A stretch of DNA of 5,150 nt from Deltaproteobacteria bacterium RBG_16_44_11 (lineage in GTDB: Bacteria; Desulfobacterota; Syntrophia; Syntrophales; Smithellaceae). Below the pieces are notes generated by a model, which worked only from the letters and a program-made list of their open reading frames with translations, searched no databases and was not told where the DNA came from. Of the stretch, positions 1 to 4,349 are shown piece by piece (positions within the stretch are counted from its first letter, which is position 1; each line of letters begins with the position of its first letter). Location: assembly GCA_001797845.1 (NCBI GenBank), contig MGQN01000023.1, positions 73,012 through 78,161 of the forward strand. The letters are read 5' to 3'. The position numbers and the translations under genes were made by a program.

Positions 1-1093
1 CAATCCGGTCATCAAGCCCGAGTAATTTTGCCCCGCCGATGGTAGCCATCTCCAAAACTGTTTGGGCATTCATTACTGTAGGGTTCAAAGATGTAACTTT
101 ATGTATCTTTGCCGCCGTATCCATCTCCCGGAATATATCCAGATCATTGTTGCTGGCGCTGCCATCCGTTCCCAATCCGACAATTATACCATACTGTAAC
201 ATTTCAGGAATGGGAGCAACGCCTGCAGCCAGCTTCATGGAGCTCTCCGGATTGTGTGAAACTTTAACTCCCAGATCGGCAAATATTTTCATATCTTCAA
301 CAGTCAGCCAGTTGCAATGAACGGCAACGGTCTGGTCGTCAAGAACTCCCAGATCATAAAGATGCTGGACCGGTTTTTTGCCGTAACGCTTTTCGATAGT
401 TTCGATCTCGTCTTGATTTTCCAATAGATGTATCAGGTAAAGAATGCCTTCTTCGCGCGCCGCTTTTTTCACGTTAACCAGTGTTTTCGGCGAACAGGTG
501 TAAGGCGAATGACAGAAAAAAGCCGGTGTGATCATGGGCGCATGAGGTTTCCAGCGCCTGACAAAACGGTCAGCCGCGGCCATCATTTTTTCATATTTGG
601 GATTATCCGGCGTGGCAAAATCGGCAAATCCTTGTGAAACAACGGCACGCATTCCTGTTGCCAACACTGCTTCGGCAATAGCATCCTCAAAGAAATATCC
701 GTCGCAAAAAGTTGTTGTGCCGGAGAGGATCATTTCGGCCATCGCTAGTTTCGCGCCTTCATGAACCATTTTTTTATTGACGAAGCGTGCTTCTGCAGGA
801 AAGATGTGATTGTTGAGCCAGTCCATGAGGGGCAAATCATCGGCCATGCCCCTAAAACACACCATCGGCAGGTGAGTGTGTGTGTTGATTAATCCGGGCA
901 GAACGATGCAGCCGGAAGCGTCAATTACTTCTTTGGCCTCACGGTTGCTGGTTGTCTTTGCGTTTTTTTTACCGACAGTAACAATAATCCCATCTTTGAT
1001 GCCAACAATACTATCTTCGATAATTTCCATTTCTGCGGACATGGTTAGCAGGGTACCTCCGGTAATCAATATATCCCTTTTGGTACCCTGCAT
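1..1093 (-). CDS. mtaD: 5-methylthioadenosine/S-adenosylhomocysteine deaminase family amidohydrolase, C-terminus cut by window edge
   Basis: Metal-dependent amidohydrolase of the COG0402 deaminase group. Family members hydrolytically deaminate S-adenosylhomocysteine, methylthioadenosine or adenosine in the cytoplasm. 364 residues are visible; the family is usually about 420-440, so roughly 60-75 C-terminal residues lie off the left edge. An N-terminal beta segment (about 7-65) leads into the TIM barrel. Metal ligands read as H72 and H74 (NTHTH), H222 and D310 (GLGTDGSASNN); catalytic E225 (HLLE) and H259 (HC) are present. HSPYTCS (195-201) and HNPESSMKLA (280-289) are family signatures, resembling T. 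maritima TM0936 as I remember it. The start at 1093 keeps the conserved DILITGGTLLTM strand. Its Shine-Dalgarno (AGGAAG, 1109-1114) is 15 nt away, which is long. Met18 has GGAGGT 11 nt upstream but would delete that strand. Exact substrate is not fixed: other COG0402 deaminases share these motifs. Confidence 0.8.
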   Translation of the reverse strand, partial: MQGTKRDILITGGTLLTMSAEMEIIEDSIVGIKDGIIVTVGKKNAKTTSNREAKEVIDASGCIVLPGLINTHTHLPMVCFRGMADDLPLMDWLNNHIFPAEARFVNKKMVHEGAKLAMAEMILSGTTTFCDGYFFEDAIAEAVLATGMRAVVSQGFADFATPDNPKYEKMMAAADRFVRRWKPHAPMITPAFFCHSPYTCSPKTLVNVKKAAREEGILYLIHLLENQDEIETIEKRYGKKPVQHLYDLGVLDDQTVAVHCNWLTVEDMKIFADLGVKVSHNPESSMKLAAGVAPIPEMLQYGIIVGLGTDGSASNNDLDIFREMDTAAKIHKVTSLNPTVMNAQTVLEMATIGGAKLLGLDDRI

Positions 1094-1162
1094 ATGTTTA
1101 CTTGCTTTCTTCCTATTATGGAGACAAATTTTAAGTAAACCACCGCTTTCGCGCCAGACGAA

Positions 1163-1178
1163 GTATTTCGCGAAATAC
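1163..1178. repeat. Perfect 16-bp palindrome in a GC-rich intergenic island
   Basis: GTATTTCGCGAAATAC is a perfect inverted repeat in the 129-bp gap between the exported-protein gene ending at 1223 and the deaminase start at 1093. The flank at 1141-1161 is much richer in GC than the surroundings. It repeats TTTCGCG (1147-1153 and 1166-1172) and allows an alternative hairpin with CGAA and TTCG arms (1159-1170). It lies about 70-85 bp upstream of the deaminase start codon. It could be a regulator's operator, an mRNA hairpin, or a member of a dispersed palindromic repeat family. No T-run follows on either strand, so a terminator is not favoured. The rest of the gap shows no gene and no convincing promoter. 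Confidence 0.5.
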
Positions 1179-1215
1179 AAAATGTGAAAATTATCGGCTT
1201 AAGTATGCCTGTTTA

Positions 1216-1620
1216 GCGATTATTATTTTCCAACGTCAAGTGTTGCTGATTTGTTCCCTGAAAGACTGCAACTAACTGTAGCTTCCAGTGAGTCGCCTTT
1301 GTCGGCAGCTATCTTATAAGTGTTAGAAAATGTCGCGGAATCAGATTGTTTATCATAAGTATTTGTGCTGACAACAATCCCGTTTTTCTTAATTTCCACG
1401 GATTTAATATAGTGAAAACCGGGAAATGAGGATTTATGCGTGATCGTGACCGTTAAAGTTTGTGAATTTAAATCGTAGGCAAGTTTTACATCCTGCGGGG
1501 GGTCCGCAAGGGCCATTTGCGGCTGAACGCAGATGAACATTGATAAAACTAACACCGCACCAAAAATAATTTTTGAAATTCCTACTGCTTTTTTCATTGT
1601 AAATCTCCTTTAAATTTGTA
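1216..1620 (-). repeat. Tandem duplication unit, copy 1
   Basis: This segment matches 1766-2170 at a constant offset of 550 bp with no insertion or deletion. Exact blocks include 1216-1258 (43 bp), 1375-1403 (29 bp) and 1452-1498 (47 bp). Similarity runs through the ribosome-binding site and stops a few bases past the tandem stop codons. The boundaries are approximate on the upstream side. Confidence 0.85.
1223..1597 (-). CDS. Exported 124-residue protein, desulfoferrodoxin/superoxide-reductase-like fold (copy 1)
   Basis: Small exported protein. Residues 1-31 form a signal peptide: KK at the N-terminus, a hydrophobic core at about 10-24, and cleavage predicted after A-L-A31. The 93-residue mature part is rich in beta-forming segments. 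It holds H54, then H62 in FHYIKSVEI, an NG turn at 72-73, and C110 in the pattern GDSLEATVSCSLSG. I infer a desulfoferrodoxin/superoxide reductase C-domain fold, because those proteins have HPM...HYIxWIEL followed by CNIHG. H54, H62 and C110 would match three of the five iron ligands. The His of C-x-x-H is Ser113 and no N-terminal ligand His is visible, so ordinary superoxide reductase activity is doubtful. The start is clear: AAGGAGA (1604-1610) sits 6 nt before the ATG. Two stop codons end it in tandem. A paralogue lies directly upstream. A plain immunoglobulin-like carrier or binding domain is the alternative. Confidence 0.85.
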   Translation of the reverse strand: MKKAVGISKIIFGAVLVLSMFICVQPQMALADPPQDVKLAYDLNSQTLTVTITHKSSFPGFHYIKSVEIKKNGIVVSTNTYDKQSDSATFSNTYKIAADKGDSLEATVSCSLSGNKSATLDVGK

Positions 1621-1649
1621 CTTCATTTTTTTACGATATAATAAATTTA

Positions 1650-1678
1650 TTAATAGCTTAAAAGATTAAAAAAATCAA
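1650..1678 (-). promoter_or_regulatory. Weak sigma70-type promoter candidate for the copy 1 gene
   Basis: On the minus strand TTGATT (1678-1673) and TATTAA (1655-1650) are separated by exactly 17 bp, each matching 4 of 6 consensus bases. It would start transcription about 45 nt upstream of the start codon at 1597. The region is very AT-rich, so a chance match is possible. Read-through from copy 2 is the alternative. Confidence 0.3.
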
Positions 1679-1707
1679 TTACGAATTAACAAATGATCAA
1701 TTATCTG

Positions 1708-1771
1708 GTTGAAAAATCGCATTCTATTGGATAATGTCATTAAACTAAATAAAGAAGGTAGCCATGCGATT
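1708..1771 (-). terminator. Possible stem-loop terminator after the copy 2 gene
   Basis: AATCGCAT (1715-1722) and ATGCGATT (1764-1771) form a perfect 8-bp inverted repeat across a 41-nt spacer. On the minus-strand transcript the stem begins in the second of the two tandem stop codons of the upstream paralogue. It is followed by a short run of five U. The loop is unusually long and the stem only moderately GC-rich, so this may be a weak or partial terminator, or chance. Otherwise the 175-bp space between the paralogues is AT-rich and holds no gene. Confidence 0.3.
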
Positions 1772-1772
1772 A

Positions 1773-2147
1773 TTATTTTCCAACGTCAAGTGTTGCTGAT
1801 TTGTTCCCCACGATACTGCAAGTGGCAGTTACCTCCAGCGTATCGCCACTGGCAGCAGATATTTTATGGTTATACGCAAATGTTGTTGGATCAGGTTGTG
1901 AGTCATAGGTATTTGTGATGATTCCAATCCCGTTTTTCTTAATTTCCACGGATCTAATATAGTGAAAACCCGTGAATGAAGATTTATGTGTGATTGTTAC
2001 AGTTAAAGTTTGTGAATTTAAATCGTAGGCAAGTTTTACATCCTGCGGCGGATCGGCATAAATAAGCGGCGGATAAACACAATAAAACATTAAAAAAACC
2101 AACACCGCACCAAAAATAAAAGTTGAAACATCTTTTGTTCTTTTCAT
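1773..2147 (-). CDS. Exported 124-residue protein, desulfoferrodoxin/superoxide-reductase-like fold (copy 2)
   Basis: Paralogue of the gene at 1223-1597 and the same length. Residues 1-31 make a signal peptide (MKRTK, hydrophobic core about 10-24, cleavage probably after I-Y-A31). The mature part starts with the same DPPQDVKLAYDLNSQ stretch. H54, H62 (HYIRSVEI) and C110 are conserved with copy 1, but the residue three after the Cys is Val113, where copy 1 has Ser and true superoxide reductases have His. The site is therefore altered in both copies, independently of which came first. An ATG at 2198 would add 17 residues ahead of the signal peptide; I reject it because copy 1 begins at the equivalent of 2147 and AAGGAAA (2154-2160) lies 6 nt before that codon. 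A good promoter lies upstream (2221-2249). Exact role unknown; an oxygen-stress or redox function is inferred from fold and neighbours. Confidence 0.85.
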   Translation of the reverse strand: MKRTKDVSTFIFGAVLVFLMFYCVYPPLIYADPPQDVKLAYDLNSQTLTVTITHKSSFTGFHYIRSVEIKKNGIGIITNTYDSQPDPTTFAYNHKISAASGDTLEVTATCSIVGNKSATLDVGK

Positions 2148-2153
2148 ATTAAA

Positions 2154-2160
2154 TTTCCTT
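2154..2160 (-). promoter_or_regulatory. Ribosome-binding site fixing the copy 2 start
   Basis: AAGGAAA on the minus strand ends 6 nt before the ATG at 2147. Copy 1 has AAGGAGA at the same offset. This selects 2147 over the in-frame ATG at 2198. Confidence 0.7.
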
Positions 2161-2220
2161 TCAATCTGTAATTTATTTGTGGTTACACTAAAACGCATAA
2201 GCAGTTAAGGTAAAAGATAA

Positions 2221-2249
2221 ATTAAAACCAGTATCTGCATAAATGTAAA
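2221..2249 (-). promoter_or_regulatory. Sigma70-type promoter for the tandem exported-protein genes
   Basis: On the minus strand TTTACA (2249-2244) and TTTAAT (2226-2221) each match 5 of 6 consensus bases with a 17-bp spacer. Transcription would begin near 2214, about 65 nt before the start codon at 2147. This makes copy 2 independently transcribed from the rubredoxin-like gene upstream. The 155-bp gap between those genes contains no other coding signal. Confidence 0.55.
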
Positions 2250-2302
2250 ACAGCAGCAAAATTTTGTCGACGGTAGCACGAGGATTTAAAAAGCTAAAAA
2301 GC

Positions 2303-2863
2303 TCAGCCGGATAATTTTGCCTCCATTAATTCACCGCCAATCAATCCCAGCGCAATACTAAAGCCCACAGCTAATATTGTCAGCATGGTAAATAATACCA
2401 TTTCAGGTACGGCCGACAACTGCCGTGCAAGAGCAACAGCGACAATAACAATAGATGTAATGAGGAAGCTCAACCCGAATATAATTTTCTTTTTCAAAAA
2501 AGGCGTTGTCACTTTCCGGAATCTGGTTTTGCCGTCAACAAATCCGGTTAGTAAGGCCAGAATAAGAAAAAACGGAAGAGCAGATGAAATCACCCTCATC
2601 GTGCATTTCAAAACTCCATCAAGTTGTGGTGGCGCGACAAAAGATAAAACAGCCAGGATAAAGAGAGTAAAAGCAAAAGATTGCGGAAAATGCACAATAA
2701 TGGGATGAAGATGCAATCCTAGGATATTGCGTCTTTTTTCCGCTACCGAGTCTTGATAAGGTTCAAACATCTTTGCGGGTACCCCACATGCCGGGCATAC
2801 GTCCTTTATCTTACCCTCTACGGTTACATAACCGCACGCTTTGCATTTGACTAAGTTTGCCAT
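2303..2863 (-). CDS. Rubredoxin-like zinc-ribbon protein fused to a DUF2231-type four-helix membrane domain
   Basis: A 186-residue two-part protein. Residues 5-35 form a short rubredoxin-like metal site: C7-x-x-C10-G-Y and C23-P-A-C26-G, ending KMFEPY. This resembles the C-terminal rubredoxin domain of rubrerythrins and should bind one Fe or Zn. A basic linker (EKRRN, about 42-46) precedes the motif HLHPIIVHFPQ with H51, H53 and H58, typical of DUF2231 proteins. About four membrane helices follow (55-77, 84-108, 125-147, 153-177). The basic linker suggests the metal domain is cytoplasmic. DUF2231 has no settled function; the histidines could bind haem, which is inference. The gene diverges from cydA across a shared control region. 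An ATG at 2902 would add 13 residues but lies upstream of the likely transcript start; AGGAGA (2868-2873) supports 2863. No confident terminator is visible downstream. Confidence 0.85.
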   Translation of the reverse strand: MANLVKCKACGYVTVEGKIKDVCPACGVPAKMFEPYQDSVAEKRRNILGLHLHPIIVHFPQSFAFTLFILAVLSFVAPPQLDGVLKCTMRVISSALPFFLILALLTGFVDGKTRFRKVTTPFLKKKIIFGLSFLITSIVIVAVALARQLSAVPEMVLFTMLTILAVGFSIALGLIGGELMEAKLSG

Positions 2864-2867
2864 AATA

Positions 2868-2873
2868 TCTCCT
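2868..2873 (-). promoter_or_regulatory. Ribosome-binding site fixing the rubredoxin-like gene start
   Basis: AGGAGA on the minus strand lies 4 nt before the ATG at 2863. The alternative ATG at 2902 precedes the -10 element and cannot be on a transcript from the promoter at 2894-2921. Confidence 0.75.
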
Positions 2874-2893
2874 AAAGATTTAATTGTTTTTAG

Positions 2894-2921
2894 ATTATAC
2901 AATAATTTATTTCATTATCAA
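2894..2921 (-). promoter_or_regulatory. Strong sigma70-type promoter for the rubredoxin-like/DUF2231 gene
   Basis: On the minus strand TTGATA (2921-2916, 5 of 6) is followed after 16 bp by a perfect TATAAT (2899-2894). Transcription would start near 2887, about 24 nt before the start codon at 2863, leaving room for the ribosome-binding site only. Confidence 0.65.
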
Positions 2922-2923
2922 AT
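2909..2923. promoter_or_regulatory. Imperfect palindrome over the -35 box, possible operator
   Basis: ATTTCATTATCAAAT pairs at 12 of 14 arm positions around a central T. It covers the -35 element of the minus-strand promoter. Its spacing does not fit the FNR consensus (TTGAT, 4 bp, ATCAA). The whole intergenic region is very AT-rich, so such a palindrome can arise by chance. Confidence 0.25.
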
Positions 2924-2944
2924 AACAATTAGAAAATTATATTA

Positions 2945-2973
2945 TTGAAAAGTAGAAATTTATCCGATAGTAT
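2945..2973 (+). promoter_or_regulatory. Sigma70-type promoter for cydAB
   Basis: TTGAAA (2945-2950, 5 of 6) and TAGTAT (2968-2973, 4 of 6) are separated by 17 bp. The start would fall near 2980, giving a leader of about 20 nt before the cydA ATG at 3000. Only 23 bp separate this -35 box from the -35 box of the divergent promoter, so one regulator could affect both. Confidence 0.5.
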
Positions 2974-2989
2974 TAATGGATTAAAATAT

Positions 2990-2995
2990 GGAGGT
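2990..2995 (+). promoter_or_regulatory. Ribosome-binding site fixing the cydA start
   Basis: GGAGGT lies 4 nt before the ATG at 3000. It overlaps the in-frame ATG at 2988, which has no such site of its own, so translation should begin at 3000. Confidence 0.8.
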
Positions 2996-2999
2996 GTCT

Positions 3000-4307
3000 A
3001 TGGACGCGTTATTTCTTGCCCGGATTCAATTTGCCTTTACTGTAGGCTTCCATTTTCTCTTTCCGGCCATGACGCTGGGGACAGCTCTGGCCATACTCAT
3101 TTCCGAAACCGCTTATCTTGTCAAAAAAGATGAAGTTTATAAAAAGATTACCGATTTTTTGGCCAGACTGCTCGGCCTGATATTTGTCGCCGGTACAGCC
3201 ACAGGCCTTACCATGGAGTTTTCCTTCGGCATGAACTGGGCGGGCTATTCCAGAGCCGTAGGGGATATCTTCGGGCCGCTTCTTGCCGTTGAAGGCGTTA
3301 CAGCGTTTTTTCTGGAAGCGGTGTTTATCGGTGTTTTGATTTTTGCCAGAAACAAGGTTTCTCCCAAAGTTTATTGGCTTTCCGCGCTATTGGTATTTAT
3401 CGGCGGGCATCTTTCCGCCTTCTGGATATTGGCGGCCAATTCCTGGATGCAAACTCCCGCCGGTTACTATATAAACGGAGCGGGGAAAATTATTTTATCC
3501 AGCTTTAGCCAGGCCGTTTTTAATCCGTCCACAATGATTAGATTTTTTCATGCGGTCATGGCTTCATGGATGACCTGTGCGATCATGATTGCGGGTATCG
3601 CCGGATACTACGTAAGAAAAGGTCTGCACGGCCAAACAGCCAGAACAATGTTGAAAATCGGCATCATACTTTTTGCTCTTACGCCTTTGTTGCAGCTTTC
3701 CTCGGGCCACATCCACGCCATACAGGTAATCGATACACAGCCGGAAAAGGCGGCCGCGTTAGAAGGCCTTTTTGAAACAACAAGAGGCGCGCCGCTCTAT
3801 ATCGCGGGATTTGTCGATGAACAAAATGAAAAAACCGAGGGGATTTACCTGCCCAAATTATTGAGCTATCTTTACAATTTTGATTGGAATTCGGAAATAA
3901 AAGGATTGAAGGAATTTCCCAAAGAAAACTGGCCGCCCGTTAACTTTGTTTTTCAGGCCTATCATATAATGGTGGGGATAGGCATGCTGGCCATAGCGTT
4001 GGGCTTGCTGGGCGCATTGCTCTTGGTAACCAAAAAACTATATGAGGCAAAGGTGTATCTATTTTTGCTTCCTTTCTTGATACCGCTGCCCCATATCGCC
4101 CATGAAACAGGCTGGATAGCGGCTGAGGTCGGTCGCCAGCCATGGATTATTTACAAGTTGATGAAAACCTCTGATGCCGTTTCGGTGGTTGTTTCCGCCA
4201 ATCACATTTTTTTTAGCTTGATTGCGTTTTCCCTGATTTATTTACTGCTGTTTGTCATGTTTATCTTTTTGTTTTTGAAAATTGTAAAAAAGGGTCCGGC
4301 GGCATAA
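3000..4307 (+). CDS. cydA: Cytochrome bd quinol oxidase subunit I, short Q-loop type
   Basis: Subunit I of cytochrome bd, which oxidises quinol in the membrane and reduces oxygen to water. 435 residues with nine predicted membrane helices. Counterparts of key E. coli residues are visible: His18 (His19, haem ligand in helix 1), Glu98 and Glu106 (Glu99 and Glu107, proton path), His184 (His186) and Met324 in HIMVG (Met393), the two haem b558 ligands. Lys250 and Glu255 in the periplasmic Q loop match the quinol-site Lys252 and Glu257. GWIAAEVGRQPW (371-382) holds the conserved Glu376 (Glu445). E. coli CydA has about 520 residues; the shortfall reflects a short Q loop (about 238-315) and short tail, as in many Firmicute and deltaproteobacterial enzymes. 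All expected ligands are present, so it should be functional. It is followed 42 bp later by cydB in an operon. The start at 3000 is set by GGAGGT at 2990-2995. Confidence 0.97.
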   Translation: MDALFLARIQFAFTVGFHFLFPAMTLGTALAILISETAYLVKKDEVYKKITDFLARLLGLIFVAGTATGLTMEFSFGMNWAGYSRAVGDIFGPLLAVEGVTAFFLEAVFIGVLIFARNKVSPKVYWLSALLVFIGGHLSAFWILAANSWMQTPAGYYINGAGKIILSSFSQAVFNPSTMIRFFHAVMASWMTCAIMIAGIAGYYVRKGLHGQTARTMLKIGIILFALTPLLQLSSGHIHAIQVIDTQPEKAAALEGLFETTRGAPLYIAGFVDEQNEKTEGIYLPKLLSYLYNFDWNSEIKGLKEFPKENWPPVNFVFQAYHIMVGIGMLAIALGLLGALLLVTKKLYEAKVYLFLLPFLIPLPHIAHETGWIAAEVGRQPWIIYKLMKTSDAVSVVVSANHIFFSLIAFSLIYLLLFVMFIFLFLKIVKKGPAA

Positions 4308-4326
4308 CTGATAAAAACAATCAGTT
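4306..4326 (+). other. Intercistronic hairpin between cydA and cydB
   Basis: AACTGAT (4306-4312) and ATCAGTT (4320-4326) form a perfect 7-bp stem with a 7-nt loop, starting within the cydA stop codon and ending 10 nt before the cydB ribosome-binding site. No U-run follows, so it is not an intrinsic terminator. It may protect the cydA transcript end or tune the translation ratio. Confidence 0.4.
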
Positions 4327-4349
4327 GAAAACAAAGAAGGAGCAGGTAA

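Larger units (their letters stand above)
1766..2170 (-). repeat. Tandem duplication unit, copy 2
   Basis: Partner of 1216-1620, displaced by exactly 550 bp. The encoded mature proteins are about 76% identical (71 of 93 residues by eye). Identity is total over the first 27 and last 11 mature residues. Changes are packed into residues 75-113. Confidence 0.85.

Noticed and set aside
39..1187. Plus-strand open frames at 39-320, 428-637 and 876-1187
   Set aside because: They lie opposite or overlap the well-supported deaminase gene and its leader, have no recognisable domains, and no suitable ribosome-binding sites.
1709..1918. Plus-strand open frame of 69 codons
   Set aside because: Its second half is antisense to the copy 2 exported-protein gene and its product has no recognisable features.
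2148..2198. Upstream ATG at 2198 extending the copy 2 protein by 17 residues
   Set aside because: The extension would bury the signal peptide, is absent in copy 1, and the ribosome-binding site points to 2147.
2257..2266. 10-bp palindrome CAAAATTTTG upstream of the copy 2 promoter
   Set aside because: Short, AT-rich and not extended by further pairing; expected by chance.
2280..2302. Repeated AGCTTTTT motif after the rubredoxin-like gene as a terminator
   Set aside because: The only stem is 4 bp of AGCT self-pairing, too weak to call an intrinsic terminator despite the T-runs.
2385..2708. Plus-strand open frame of 107 codons
   Set aside because: Antisense shadow of the rubredoxin-like/DUF2231 gene; no domain of its own.
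2864..2902. Upstream ATG at 2902 for the rubredoxin-like gene
   Set aside because: It lies upstream of the likely transcription start and its 13 added residues do not resemble the family.
2902..2940. ATAATTT / AAATTAT inverted repeat in the divergent control region
   Set aside because: Arms contain no G or C and are 24-25 bp apart; indistinguishable from background in this AT-rich stretch.
2945..3133. Plus-strand open frame of 62 codons ahead of and overlapping cydA
   Set aside because: It begins at the cydA promoter and runs out of frame into the clear cydA coding sequence.
3566..4143. Alternative frames inside cydA (plus 3566-3775, minus 3940-4143)
   Set aside because: Both are fully contained in cydA, whose conserved haem and quinol-site residues confirm the reading frame.
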